Position numbers and translations under genes: made by a program
Assembly (NCBI RefSeq): GCF_918698085.1
Contig: NZ_CAKKLP010000002.1
Span: 62,001 to 126,000 of the forward strand
Length of the DNA stretch: 64,000 nucleotides
Direction of reading: 5' to 3'
Origin: Chryseobacterium sp. Bi04
GTDB taxonomy: Bacteria > Bacteroidota > Bacteroidia > Flavobacteriales > Weeksellaceae
Notes under the pieces: generated by a model
Told to the model about the DNA's origin: nothing
The model's database searches: none
Seen by the model: the letters and a program-made list of their open reading frames with translations, nothing else
Part shown: positions 43,158-52,315 of the stretch, in pieces
How the letters are laid out: each line of letters starts with the position of its first letter
Numbering within the stretch: position 1 is the first letter of the stretch

Positions 43158-45605
43158 TTGCAGTACGTCCAAATTGTTTTACCTCTGAATTTAAAAGGAT
43201 CTTTCACATACAAAGTTCCGGAAGACCTGATGCCGGAAATCCAAATAGGAATGCGGGTTTTGGTGCCTTTTGGAGGAAAGAAAATTTATACGGGAATTGT
43301 GTTTGAACTTCATGATAACGCACCGGAAAATTTTGTAGCAAAAGAAGTAATAAGTCTTCTGGATGATAAACCCATACTTCCGGAAGAGCAGGTCACGTTC
43401 TGGAATTGGCTTTCGGATTATTACTTATGCAGTTTAGGCGAAATATATAGATTGGCGTTTCCCTCTTCTTTAAAGCTGGAAAGTGAAACATATTTAAAAT
43501 TAAAGCCTGGCGCTGTAGTAAACTTTGAAAATCTGGATGTTAATGAGATGTATCTTATCCAGGCATTGGAAGTACGCCAGCTTATCAATTTAACAGATAT
43601 TGAAGCATTTATTCCCAAAAAAGATATTATCAAAACCATCAATTCACTGATTGATCTGCAGTATATTGAAATTGATGAGAAAATTGCTGAAAAATATAAA
43701 GCTAAGGAAGTTGCTTACGTAAGAATTAGCGGGGATGTTTTAAACAATCAAAACCTTACCGAAATCCTTTTAAAGCTTAATAAAGCTCCTAAGCAGAAAG
43801 ATCTGTTCCTTCTTATTTTGGAGAAACAGACCGAACACCCTGACCTTCCTGTTAAAAAAGCTGAACTGTTTGAAGATGGCTATTTTGGAAGTTCTCATTT
43901 CAAAGCCCTGGCAGACAAGGGGTTGGTTGAGGAGTATTATATGCAAAAAGATAGAATTGAAAGCTATGAAGGAGAAATAGAGGAATTGGAAGAGCTTTCT
44001 GAACAGCAGAAGCTTGCGAAATCTGAAATAGATGAAGCTTTTGAAGAAGGGAAAAACGTCTTACTGCATGGAGTCACTTCATCAGGAAAAACCCATATTT
44101 ATTTAGAGAAAATAGAGGAGTGTATCCAGAAAGATCAGAATGTATTATTTCTGCTTCCTGAAATTTCCCTGACCAAGCAGATTACCCAAAGATTAGAAAA
44201 AAAATACGGCAAGCAATTAGGATTTTACCACCAAAAGCTGACTGATTTTGAAAGAGTAGAGGTTTGGAGACGGATCAGGCAAAATGATATCCGGATTCTT
44301 ATTGGTACCCGGAATGCTTTATTTTTACCCTACCAGAATTTAGGGTTAATTGTAGTGGATGAAGAGCATGATTCTGCGTACAGACCCAGAGAAGTTACCC
44401 CTTATTTCAATGCTAAGGATGCCGCGTTAGTGCTGGGAGGTTTCTATGAAGCGGGAGTGATATTAGGCTCTGCCACCCCTTCCGTGGAAAGCTATTACCG
44501 CGCCAGAAAAGATAAAATGAAATACATTTTCCTCACTGAAAGGTTTGGAAATGTAAATCTTCCTGAATATGAGCTGATCAATTTTAAAGAAGCCCAGGAC
44601 TCCAAAAAGGTTTTCGGAAATTTTTCCACAAGGCTTATTGACGAGATCAAAAGAACCGTAGATGAAAAAAATCAGGCTATTGTCCTTCACAACCGCCGGG
44701 GTTATGCCAATGTTGTGGAATGTGAGAGCTGTGGTTATGTAAACTATTGTTCCAACTGTGATGTGGTAATGACCTATCATAAAGCGGCCAATGAAATGAA
44801 ATGTCATTATTGCGGCCAAAAAGCTTCAAAGCCTAAAACGTGCCCAAAATGTAATTCTGAAAATATGAATGAACGGGGAGTCGGTGTAGAGCAGATTCAT
44901 GAGGAGGTTTCCAAATTATTCCCCGAGAATGAAGTGGATAGAATGGATGTGGATTCTATGCGTAAAAAGTTTGCCTATGAAAAGCTCTATGAAAAAATTG
45001 AAGAAGGTGAAACTGATATTGTAGTAGGAACGCAGATGATCTCCAAAGGGCTTGATTTTGATCATATAGAACTGGTGGCCATTCCCAAAGCCGATTCCTT
45101 GTTATATGTTCAGGACTTCAGAGCTGAAGAAAGAGCTTACCAGCTGATTACCCAGGTTTCAGGAAGGGCAGGAAGGGTTTCCGGAAAAGGAAAGATACTG
45201 ATCCAGACCTATAATCCGGAGCACTCCGTATTTCAGCTGATCAAAATGAACAACCCTGCCAAAATCTATAAATATATCCTTACAGAACGGCAGAAATTCC
45301 ATTATCCGCCTTTTACAAAGCTGATTATGATAGAGCTGAAACACAGAAGAGATGATAAAGCAGACCGTGCTTCTCAGTTTATGAGATCTATCTTAAGAAA
45401 ATACCTGCCTGAAGATTGTGTGTTAGGACCGGAAAGAGCCCAAATTGCAAGGCTGAATAATTTATACCAATTTCAGATTTTACTGAAACTTCCCCGTGGG
45501 AAAAACTATGAAAAGTTCAAGAGTATGGTTTTGATAAGTTTGAAAGAATTTGATGAAATTACTGCATATCAAAGCATTAAAAAAAGCATTTTTGTTGATT
45601 TTTAA
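43158..45605 (+). CDS. priA: Primosomal replication restart helicase PriA
   Basis: An 815-residue DNA helicase that reloads the replisome at stalled forks. The start codon is TTG at 43158 (MQYVQIVLPLNLKGSFTYKV); this N-terminus is right for PriA and no better ATG exists. The 3'-DNA-binding domain covers residues 1-110. Helicase domain: Walker A HGVTSSGKTHIYLEK near 305, motif II VVDEEHDSAY near 400. Zinc-binding cysteines occur as CESCGYVNYCSNC near 522 and CHYCGQKASKPKTCPKC near 549. Motif VI is QVSGRAGR near 670, then the PriA C-terminal domain. Followed by a hairpin terminator. Divergent from the TauE gene. Confidence 0.96.
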   Translation: MQYVQIVLPLNLKGSFTYKVPEDLMPEIQIGMRVLVPFGGKKIYTGIVFELHDNAPENFVAKEVISLLDDKPILPEEQVTFWNWLSDYYLCSLGEIYRLAFPSSLKLESETYLKLKPGAVVNFENLDVNEMYLIQALEVRQLINLTDIEAFIPKKDIIKTINSLIDLQYIEIDEKIAEKYKAKEVAYVRISGDVLNNQNLTEILLKLNKAPKQKDLFLLILEKQTEHPDLPVKKAELFEDGYFGSSHFKALADKGLVEEYYMQKDRIESYEGEIEELEELSEQQKLAKSEIDEAFEEGKNVLLHGVTSSGKTHIYLEKIEECIQKDQNVLFLLPEISLTKQITQRLEKKYGKQLGFYHQKLTDFERVEVWRRIRQNDIRILIGTRNALFLPYQNLGLIVVDEEHDSAYRPREVTPYFNAKDAALVLGGFYEAGVILGSATPSVESYYRARKDKMKYIFLTERFGNVNLPEYELINFKEAQDSKKVFGNFSTRLIDEIKRTVDEKNQAIVLHNRRGYANVVECESCGYVNYCSNCDVVMTYHKAANEMKCHYCGQKASKPKTCPKCNSENMNERGVGVEQIHEEVSKLFPENEVDRMDVDSMRKKFAYEKLYEKIEEGETDIVVGTQMISKGLDFDHIELVAIPKADSLLYVQDFRAEERAYQLITQVSGRAGRVSGKGKILIQTYNPEHSVFQLIKMNNPAKIYKYILTERQKFHYPPFTKLIMIELKHRRDDKADRASQFMRSILRKYLPEDCVLGPERAQIARLNNLYQFQILLKLPRGKNYEKFKSMVLISLKEFDEITAYQSIKKSIFVDF

Positions 45606-45635
45606 CAATTTTTAACAAACTTTAGCCTCTTTTAT

Positions 45636-45656
45636 AACGGGAGGATGACCCGTTTT
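45636..45656 (+). terminator. Probable priA terminator
   Basis: AACGGG-AGGATGA-CCCGTTTT hairpin followed by TTC, 30 bp after the priA stop. The stem is short. Confidence 0.55.
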
Positions 45657-45670
45657 CTGACAATAATATT

Positions 45671-45678
45671 TACTTTTG
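45671..45678 (+). promoter_or_regulatory. -7 element (TACTTTTG) for dacB
   Basis: TACTTTTG matches TAnnTTTG, 87 bp before the dacB ATG; it lies 14 bp after the priA hairpin. Confidence 0.45.
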
Positions 45679-45765
45679 GACGTTGATTAAGTGTTTGGTC
45701 GTTTTATTGAATGATATAATTAATCATTTTTTATAGCGTCGAAACTATAGAACAAAAAAAGATAG

Positions 45766-47235
45766 ATGGTAAATTTCAGAAAATGTATTTCAAGTGCAGC
45801 GGTATTGGCTTCTGGTTTTTTCCTGGCTCAATCTACCGTTTCTACTGTTCTTTACTCACAGGCCTATGACAATCAGAAAAACAGTTTAAATCTGCCCTCA
45901 CCCGTTAGCTCGGTGGTGGAGAAAACAGTGTTGTCGGCTAAAGAATTAGTAGATATTAATGTAAACACAATGATGGCGGATCCTGTGCTGAAAAATGCAT
46001 CCTGGGGATTCGTAGTGTATGATCCGAAAACGAAGAAGGTAATCTCTTCGTACAACGAGAATACTCCATTAGTTCCGGCTTCTACCACGAAGCTGCTGAC
46101 TACTGAAACAGCCTTAAGCTTACTTGGAGAGAACTACCGCTGGATGACCCAGCTCGAGTACTCAGGAGCTGTGGATGAAAATGGAGTGTTGAATGGCAAT
46201 CTTTATATCATAGGAAGTGGTGACCCTTCTTTAGGAACCAATAAGGCAGGAGCCTGGTCTTACAGGGATATTATTTCAGATTTCGTAGGGGGTCTTTCAC
46301 GTGAAGGGATTAAAAAGGTAAATGGTGATATTATTATTCAGACAGCGCTTTTCAAAGGCAATATTTCAATGCTTCCGGAAAATGTTGTATGGCTAGAGAA
46401 CAATAATTATTATTTGCCTGTAGGTACAACCCGTGGAATAAATCCTGCTAATGAAAAGCTGATCGTAAAAAAAGCGAATTTCTCTCCCGAGAAGAAGTTT
46501 TTCTACGTTTCTCCTTATGCAAACCAGATGGTATATGCCGAAAAATATGAAGGAGAGGGTGCTTTAACAACAAAACTTCCTGATGCACCAGCTTATCTGG
46601 CCAATTCTTTCAGAACAACTTTAACAAAAAGCGGAATTCCTGTTACCGGAAAAGTTACTCCTAAAATGACAGATGCCGCTCCGGAAAGCAGAAAGATGAT
46701 TTCAGCGTATAAATCGCCAACTTTAGGGGATATTATTTATTACACCAACCAGCACAGTGATAATTCATTAGCTGAGGCCCTGTTGAGAACTGTAGGGTTT
46801 CAGAAAATGGGAGATCAAACTTCAGATTCAGGAAGAATGGTAGTAACAGGTCATTTAAGAGATGCCGGTTTTGATATGAACGGTCTGAATTATATGGATG
46901 GCAGCGGACTTTCAAGAAGTAATAATGTAACTCCCATTTCTCAGGTTAAGTTTTTAACGTCTTTAATGGACGAAAAATACTATAAGTCTTACCTTACTTC
47001 ACTACCGGTAGGAGGACAGTCCGGAACATTAAAAAGAATGTTTATCGGAGGAGGAAACGGACAGGTATTCGCTAAAACAGGAACTTTAAATAAAGTTAAA
47101 ACTTTAGCCGGTTACCTGAAAACGAATTCAGGAAAAACGTTGGTTTTCTCTTTAATGGTGAATAATTATTCAGGATCAGTAGATATGGTGAAGAAAAGAA
47201 TGGAAAAAATTCTTGAACCGGCTCTGGACCTATAG
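45766..47235 (+). CDS. dacB: D-alanyl-D-alanine carboxypeptidase/endopeptidase (PBP4, S13 family)
   Basis: A 489-residue periplasmic penicillin-binding protein that trims or opens peptidoglycan cross-links. Signal peptide ending FFLAQ. Active-site motifs are SxxK at S106-K109 (VPASTTKLLTTE), SxN in QHSDNSLAEALL near 327, and KTG in FAKTGTLNKVKTLAGYL near 443. The large domain inserted between SxxK and SxN (about 150-300) marks the S13/DacB group. A linker of about 40 residues follows the signal. Own promoter; strong terminator after the stop. Confidence 0.94.
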   Translation: MVNFRKCISSAAVLASGFFLAQSTVSTVLYSQAYDNQKNSLNLPSPVSSVVEKTVLSAKELVDINVNTMMADPVLKNASWGFVVYDPKTKKVISSYNENTPLVPASTTKLLTTETALSLLGENYRWMTQLEYSGAVDENGVLNGNLYIIGSGDPSLGTNKAGAWSYRDIISDFVGGLSREGIKKVNGDIIIQTALFKGNISMLPENVVWLENNNYYLPVGTTRGINPANEKLIVKKANFSPEKKFFYVSPYANQMVYAEKYEGEGALTTKLPDAPAYLANSFRTTLTKSGIPVTGKVTPKMTDAAPESRKMISAYKSPTLGDIIYYTNQHSDNSLAEALLRTVGFQKMGDQTSDSGRMVVTGHLRDAGFDMNGLNYMDGSGLSRSNNVTPISQVKFLTSLMDEKYYKSYLTSLPVGGQSGTLKRMFIGGGNGQVFAKTGTLNKVKTLAGYLKTNSGKTLVFSLMVNNYSGSVDMVKKRMEKILEPALDL

Positions 47236-47259
47236 AAAAATATTTTAATATTATAAAAG

Positions 47260-47291
47260 CCTTTTAATCAATGATTAAAAGGTTTTTTTTT
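47260..47291 (+). terminator. dacB terminator
   Basis: CCTTTTAATC-AAT-GATTAAAAGG (47260-47282) is a perfect 10-bp stem followed by nine T residues. The T-run merges with the -7 element of the next gene. Confidence 0.9.
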
Positions 47292-47298
47292 ATATTTG
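47291..47298 (+). promoter_or_regulatory. -7 element (TATATTTG) for the M1 peptidase gene, abutting the dacB terminator
   Basis: TATATTTG matches TAnnTTTG and begins at the last T of the dacB terminator run. Transcription would start near 47304, which rules out the in-frame ATG at 47271 and supports the start at 47319. Confidence 0.55.
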
Positions 47299-47318
47299 AG
47301 TCTTACAATATTGTACCT

Positions 47319-49250
47319 ATGAGAAAATTTTACCTCCTGATGTTGGGATTCTTAGTGTCTCAACCGTTTTATGGACAAAAGCATCACCAAAATACTGAGA
47401 TGAAAGGGCTCATTGAGAAGGAAATGAAATCCTACACCAATAAGATGGCTGCAGGAAATATCAATCCCAATACCCTGAATTATGACCTTCAGTACCAAAG
47501 AATGGATGTTGTCCTGGATCCCGGTATTAATAGTATTGCAGGTTCAGTGACCTCTCATTTTAAGCCGAATCAGAATATGGGAAGCATATATTTTGATCTA
47601 TCGAATGTTTTGACTGTTTCTCAGGTACAATATCACGGAACAGATCTTAGTTTCCAGCAGCTTCCTACAAAGGAAATAAAGATCAATTTTCCTTCCGCTC
47701 TTTCTGCTAATACCCTGGATTCACTTACCATTCACTATTCCGGAACTCCGGATCCTGTATACAGTACGGTTATGTTTGGAACTCAGGGAGCCAATATGCC
47801 CGCCATGTCTACTCTTAATGAGCCTTATGGTGCACAGGACTGGTTTCCTACAAAGCAGAGCCTGAATGATAAGATTGAACGTTTTGATTTTAAAATCAAT
47901 ACACCCCTACAATTTAGTGTCGCTGCCAATGGAAAGCTAATGTCTGAAACTCCTATTTTAAATGGAAGAAAACTTACATTCTGGAGAACCATGTACCCTA
48001 CACCTGCCTATCTGATAGCATTGGGTATTACCAATTATGTAAAACTGAATGATACTATCGGAAACCCGCCGTTTCCTTTTGTGAATTACATATATCCGTC
48101 TACCAATGCAGACCCTAACAGTATGGCCGGCATTGAATGGACCAAGCAGATTATGAATACTTTTGAAACATATTTCGGTACCTATCCTTTCCGTAATGAG
48201 AAATATGGGCATATGGAATATCTCAATGGAGGAGGAATGGAGCATCAGACCATGTCGTCCATGAGTGGATGGAGTAAAACGCTGATTGCTCATGAACTTG
48301 CTCATCAGTGGTTTGGGGATAAAGTCACCTGCGGTGCATGGAATGATATCTGGCTGAATGAAGGTTTTGCTACTTTTGGAGAACATGTAGCCTACGAAAA
48401 ACTGTTGATGTCAAATCCTGAATTCCTGAATTACTTATCAGGCCAGGTTAATTTCATAACAGGCAATGTTGGGGGAAGCGTAAATGTTCCTGATGCGAGT
48501 CTTTCCAGTGTAGGAAGAATATTTGACGGAAGGCTTAGCTATGCAAAAGGGGGATATGTTTTGAGAATGCTGAAATGGATTTTAGGTGATGATGCTTTTT
48601 ATCAGGCGATTAAAGAGTATCATTCCAGACCCAATTTAGCTTATAATTATGTAAGAACATCAGATTTTAATGCCTCTCTGCTCCAGTCTACGGGAAAAGA
48701 TTTTACGGAATTTTTTAACGATTGGATCTTTGGGGAAGGATATCCTACGTATGCCATTAAATGGAGACAGCTGGGAAATGAGCTTGTGTTTAATATCGGC
48801 CAGACCCAGAGCCACTCTTCGGTAAGCTTTTTTGAGATGCCATTACCTATAAAAGTAACGGGAACGGGAGGGCAGGTAGTTTATCTTGTCCTGAACAATA
48901 CTTCTAATAATCAATATTTATTTGAAACAGTAACTTTTCCGGTAGCAAGTGTGAAGTTTAATTATGAATACCAGATCCTTGAAAGAAATTCTACGGTAAC
49001 GCAGGATAATACCCTGAGCGTTGCTTCTGTAGACAAAGAAAACTTTGGTTTGTATCCTAATCCTGCGAAAAATGAGCTTTATCTGAAAGGAATTACAAAA
49101 ACAACAGATTTCTCCATTCATGCAATAGATGGAAAATTACTGAGAAAAGGGACCTATCAGCTTGGTAAAGCAATAGGGATTTCAGAATTGGTTCCGGGAG
49201 CCTATATCTTTACCGTTCAGGAGAAAAATATTAAATTTATCAAGCATTAA
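47319..49250 (+). CDS. T9SS-secreted M1-family aminopeptidase
   Basis: A 643-residue zinc metallopeptidase. The start at 47319 gives a clean signal peptide (MRKFYLLMLGFLVSQPFYGQ) and fits the promoter at 47291; the ATG at 47271 lies within the dacB terminator hairpin. The N-terminal beta domain (about 45-220) is followed by the exopeptidase motif GGGMEHQTMSS near 306, then HELAHQWFGD with H325, E326, H329 and the third zinc ligand E348 in NEGFATFGEH. A short beta segment and a T9SS type A sorting domain follow from about residue 570 (FGLYPNPAKNELYL), ending FIKH. It probably acts on peptides at the cell surface or outside. Confidence 0.94.
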   Translation: MRKFYLLMLGFLVSQPFYGQKHHQNTEMKGLIEKEMKSYTNKMAAGNINPNTLNYDLQYQRMDVVLDPGINSIAGSVTSHFKPNQNMGSIYFDLSNVLTVSQVQYHGTDLSFQQLPTKEIKINFPSALSANTLDSLTIHYSGTPDPVYSTVMFGTQGANMPAMSTLNEPYGAQDWFPTKQSLNDKIERFDFKINTPLQFSVAANGKLMSETPILNGRKLTFWRTMYPTPAYLIALGITNYVKLNDTIGNPPFPFVNYIYPSTNADPNSMAGIEWTKQIMNTFETYFGTYPFRNEKYGHMEYLNGGGMEHQTMSSMSGWSKTLIAHELAHQWFGDKVTCGAWNDIWLNEGFATFGEHVAYEKLLMSNPEFLNYLSGQVNFITGNVGGSVNVPDASLSSVGRIFDGRLSYAKGGYVLRMLKWILGDDAFYQAIKEYHSRPNLAYNYVRTSDFNASLLQSTGKDFTEFFNDWIFGEGYPTYAIKWRQLGNELVFNIGQTQSHSSVSFFEMPLPIKVTGTGGQVVYLVLNNTSNNQYLFETVTFPVASVKFNYEYQILERNSTVTQDNTLSVASVDKENFGLYPNPAKNELYLKGITKTTDFSIHAIDGKLLRKGTYQLGKAIGISELVPGAYIFTVQEKNIKFIKH

Positions 49251-49288
49251 TAGAGATGCGGAAAAGATTATACTATTTACTGATACTA

Positions 49289-49328
49289 AAAACAGAGAAG
49301 CTTTCAAATTTGAAAGCTTCTCTGTTTT
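49289..49328. terminator. 40-bp perfect palindrome, bidirectional terminator overlapping the cupin gene end
   Basis: The palindrome is centred between AAGCTTTCAAA and TTTGAAAGCTT. It is perfectly self-complementary from 49289 to 49328 and flanked by A and T runs. It lies between the convergent M1 and JmjC-like genes and contains the last eight or so codons (KQRSFQI-stop) of the latter. Confidence 0.85.
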
Positions 49329-50182
49329 CTGGATGCTTTTGCTCCTCTTGCCTTCGCAATTTTTACTTTGTAGGTAAACCATTTTTCGTTAAAGAGATTA
49401 CGCATGATATTATCAAAATTCCTTGTCACAACTAAGTTTTTAAAGCCTCGCCATTTTTCAAGAAGACTGGAAGGAAGTGCTCTTATTGAAACAGAATAGC
49501 CTTCGGTATCATATTGTATATAATGCCACCATCCGGATGGGATATACAGGGTCTCTCCGGGATGTAAAACAGCTTCATAACCATTTAAATAGAGTAATGC
49601 AGGGTATTTTCTGTAATCCGGATCTTTAATATTGGCCAGGCTATGGAAATTATATGGCAGCTTATACATAAAGTCAGACTGTTCCCAGGGGAAAAGCCAA
49701 ATTCTCTTGATTCCCTGGAATTGTGTAATGAAAACATGAGACATATCTATATCAATATGGTTTCTGGTCACAGAGCCTTCGCCTCCAAAAAACATAAAAG
49801 GCAGCCATTTTAATATCTTGCCTCCGGTGACATCATTATACATAATATCTTCTTTAAGCTCGGGTTTAACGGTCATTAAATTAAATAGAAAAAGACGGTG
49901 GTCCGTTGGCTGGGATTCTATAAGATTCAGGTATTCTGAAAAAGTAGTCTGTCCGATAGGGCTGCTTGCTACCCGATCTATAGAATCAAGCTCACTTCCA
50001 TAGATATTCACCTTATTGTTACCTGCTATTTCCTTAAAATAATCATAGTTCCATTTTTTAAAGGCCGGGCTTTTGGGATCTGCGAAATCATCAAGAATAA
50101 TGGGAATCCGCGGCTTCATATACTTATTGATAAAGATTCTTGAACTTATTTTCTTTGTTTTTTCTACCGGGATCAATCTCAT
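49304..50182 (-). CDS. Cupin-like (JmjC/cupin_8) domain protein, putative 2-oxoglutarate/Fe(II) hydroxylase
   Basis: A 292-residue cytoplasmic protein. The N-terminal part contains KPRIPIILDDFADPKSPAFK and KWNYDYFKEIAGN, as in JmjC/FIH-like cupin_8 proteins. Probable iron ligands are the H-x-D of RNHIDIDMSHVF near residue 143 and a distal His in YIPSGWWHYIQYDTEG near 218. It may hydroxylate a protein or small molecule; the target is unknown. The C-terminus is basic (KAKGAKASRKQR-like) and is encoded within the terminator palindrome. Single gene. Confidence 0.85.
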   Translation of the reverse strand: MRLIPVEKTKKISSRIFINKYMKPRIPIILDDFADPKSPAFKKWNYDYFKEIAGNNKVNIYGSELDSIDRVASSPIGQTTFSEYLNLIESQPTDHRLFLFNLMTVKPELKEDIMYNDVTGGKILKWLPFMFFGGEGSVTRNHIDIDMSHVFITQFQGIKRIWLFPWEQSDFMYKLPYNFHSLANIKDPDYRKYPALLYLNGYEAVLHPGETLYIPSGWWHYIQYDTEGYSVSIRALPSSLLEKWRGFKNLVVTRNFDNIMRNLFNEKWFTYKVKIAKARGAKASRKQRSFQI

Positions 50183-50311
50183 ATTCTCTAAATTTTAAAC
50201 AAATATAAATATTATCCTAGTAAATTAGTAGACTAATGCTGTTAAAACTGTTTTTTACCTCAGATTTTTAGAATAAAATTTATAAAAGGTTTTATTTTAC
50301 GGCCTTTTTAG

Positions 50312-50319
50312 TAAATTAG
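50312..50319 (+). promoter_or_regulatory. Possible variant -7 element (TAAATTAG) before the kbl-type gene
   Basis: TAAATTAGC lies 22 bp before the ATG and matches the TAnnTTAGC variant also seen before the M36 and GH20 genes. No TTG -33 element at the usual distance. Confidence 0.3.
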
Positions 50320-50341
50320 CACATCTAAAAAATTACTAAAA

Positions 50342-51538
50342 ATGATCTCTGAAAAATACCTTCAACATCTACAGAATGAACTTCAGAATATTGAGAATGA
50401 CGGACTTTACAAAAAAGAAAGAATCATCACTTCTCAGCAGAGTGCGGAAATAGAAGCTAATGGAAAAAAGCTTTTAAACTTCTGTGCAAATAATTATTTG
50501 GGACTATCCAACGATCCGCAAGTGATGAAAGCTTCACAGGATATGATTGAATCTCATGGCTATGGAATGTCGTCTGTACGTTTTATCTGTGGCACCCAGG
50601 ATATTCACAAAGAATTGGAGAAAAAAATTGCAGATTTCTTAGGTCTTGAAGATACCATCCTTTATGCTGCTGCTTTTGATGCTAATGGTGGTGTTTTTGA
50701 ACCATTGTTTACCGAAGAGGATGCTATTATTTCTGATGAACTGAACCATGCTTCTATTATCGACGGGGTCCGTCTTTGTAAAGCAGCGAGATACCGTTAC
50801 AAAAACAATGATATGGCAGATCTTGAAGCTCAGCTGATTGCTGCTTCTGAGAAAAATCACCGTTTCAAAATCATCGTAACAGACGGAGTTTTCTCAATGG
50901 ACGGTATTGTGGCAGACTTAAAAGGAGTTTGTGACCTTGCAGATAAGTATAATGCTTTGGTAATGGTTGACGATTCTCACGCTACAGGATTTATCGGAAA
51001 AACAGGCCGTGGAACTCATGAAGCTAACGAAGTAATGGGTAGGGTAGATATTATTACCTCTACATTAGGAAAAGCCCTTGGAGGTGCCTTAGGAGGATTT
51101 ACTTCCGGTAAAAAAGAAATCATTGATATGCTGAGACAGCGTTCTCGTCCCTATTTATTCTCGAACTCACTAGCGCCAGGAATTGTGGGAGCAGCTTTGA
51201 AAGTACTGGATATGATTTCTGATGATACTTCACTTCGTGATAAAGTAATGGAAAATGCAGACTATTTCAGAACGGAAATGAAAGCAAAAGGCTTTGATAT
51301 TCCTGATGGCGATGCTGCTATTGTTCCGGTAATGCTTTATGACGCTCCACTTGCTCAAAAAATGGCTGAAAAGCTAATGGATGAGGGGATTTATGTGATT
51401 GGATTCTTCTATCCGGTAGTACCGAAAGGAAAAGCCAGAATAAGAGTTCAGCTATCTGCAGCCCATACGAGAGAGCACCTTGATAAAGCAATTGTTGCTT
51501 TTGAAAAAGTAGGAAAAGAACTGGGAGTGATCTCTTAA
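50342..51538 (+). CDS. kbl: Glycine C-acetyltransferase (2-amino-3-ketobutyrate CoA ligase)
   Basis: A 398-residue PLP-dependent enzyme of the alpha-oxoamine synthase family. It converts 2-amino-3-ketobutyrate plus CoA to glycine and acetyl-CoA in threonine breakdown. PLP lysine K244 in [15 protein letters not shown]; other motifs are [14 protein letters not shown] near 46, [20 protein letters not shown] near 77, [17 protein letters not shown] near 131 and [12 protein letters not shown] near 206. The KBL-type VRFICGTQ loop favours this over serine palmitoyltransferase, though that relative is common in Bacteroidota. No threonine dehydrogenase gene is adjacent. Followed by a GC-rich terminator. 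Confidence 0.92.
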   Translation: MISEKYLQHLQNELQNIENDGLYKKERIITSQQSAEIEANGKKLLNFCANNYLGLSNDPQVMKASQDMIESHGYGMSSVRFICGTQDIHKELEKKIADFLGLEDTILYAAAFDANGGVFEPLFTEEDAIISDELNHASIIDGVRLCKAARYRYKNNDMADLEAQLIAASEKNHRFKIIVTDGVFSMDGIVADLKGVCDLADKYNALVMVDDSHATGFIGKTGRGTHEANEVMGRVDIITSTLGKALGGALGGFTSGKKEIIDMLRQRSRPYLFSNSLAPGIVGAALKVLDMISDDTSLRDKVMENADYFRTEMKAKGFDIPDGDAAIVPVMLYDAPLAQKMAEKLMDEGIYVIGFFYPVVPKGKARIRVQLSAAHTREHLDKAIVAFEKVGKELGVIS

Positions 51539-51565
51539 TATTGGATCAGAGTAAAGAAAATATAA

Positions 51566-51610
51566 TGTTCGGCTCGGGCAGCTTTGCTGCCCCGAGCCGA
51601 ACAATTTTTT
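51566..51610 (+). terminator. Strong GC-rich terminator after kbl
   Basis: TGTTCGGCTCGGGCAGC pairs with GCTGCCCCGAGCCGAACA (one bulged C) around a 3-nt loop, followed by AATTTTTT. Its GC content is far above that of the surrounding DNA. Confidence 0.9.
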
Positions 51611-51679
51611 ATATAAATCTATTTTGATTATATTTTCCTGATCAAAAGAAAATTATTTTTATCAATTATATAATAAGCT

Positions 51680-51687
51680 TATCTTTG
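51680..51687 (+). promoter_or_regulatory. -7 element (TATCTTTG) for hemJ
   Basis: TATCTTTGC is a full TAnnTTTG match 17 bp before the ATG at 51705, giving a leader of about 12 nt. Confidence 0.5.
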
Positions 51688-51704
51688 CTTTTAATTTTTT
51701 CTGA

Positions 51705-52256
51705 ATGCTTTATACAATAATCAAAGCGCTGCATATTATTTTTATGGTAAGCTATTTTGCGGGAATTTTTTATCTCGTAAGAATTTTCGTTTACTATAAA
51801 GATACTGATGAATTTCCGGAAGAAAAAAAGAAAATTCTCAGAGAGCAGTATACCTTCATGGCCAGAAGGCTGTGGAATATTATTACCGTTCCTGCCGGTG
51901 TTATTATGGCAGTATGCGGACTGGTGATGATCTTTTTGAATCCCGGGCTTATGAAAATGCCATGGTTTCATTTAAAACTGACCTTCCTTATCGGTCTGGC
52001 AGCTTACCATTTCTGGTGCTGGAAGAAGGTGCTTCAGCTAAAAGCGCTAAGTGGAAATACTTTGGAAATTCCTAATATTAAACTAAGACAGGCGAATGAG
52101 ATTGCTACATTTATTCTGTTTCTGGTTGTATTTACCGTTATTTTAAAATCTATGGTAATTGACTATTGGTGGCAATTAATTGCAGGATTTTTCGTTCTTG
52201 TATTTCTGATCATGATGACTGTTAAACTCGTTAATAAGAATAAAAAAAACAAATAA
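51705..52256 (+). CDS. hemJ: HemJ-type protoporphyrinogen IX oxidase (UPF0093)
   Basis: A 183-residue membrane protein with four hydrophobic segments. HemJ oxidises protoporphyrinogen IX to protoporphyrin IX in haem synthesis. Family residues are visible: H10 in IIKALHIIFMVSYFAGIFYL, R26, the ARRLWNIITVPAGVIMAV segment near 54 and WFHLKLTFLIGLAAYHFW near 87. Length is slightly above the usual 140-180, owing to a C-terminal membrane segment (AGFFVLVFLIMMTVKLV). It precedes gldF by 59 bp on the same strand. Haem supply suits the haem-uptake locus later in the window, but the two are not operonic. Confidence 0.9.
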   Translation: MLYTIIKALHIIFMVSYFAGIFYLVRIFVYYKDTDEFPEEKKKILREQYTFMARRLWNIITVPAGVIMAVCGLVMIFLNPGLMKMPWFHLKLTFLIGLAAYHFWCWKKVLQLKALSGNTLEIPNIKLRQANEIATFILFLVVFTVILKSMVIDYWWQLIAGFFVLVFLIMMTVKLVNKNKKNK

Positions 52257-52315
52257 TTGTGGAGTAGGATGTATGCGTTAATCCATTACTACTTTTTACA
52301 TTTTACAAAAAAACT

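Noticed and set aside
47958..48386. 142-codon minus-strand frame inside the M1 peptidase gene
   Set aside because: Antisense shadow of the zinc-site region; the peptidase motifs are on the plus strand.
51566..51610. GC-rich hairpin after kbl as a horizontally acquired element
   Set aside because: The stem plus T-run directly behind a stop codon is fully explained as an intrinsic terminator.
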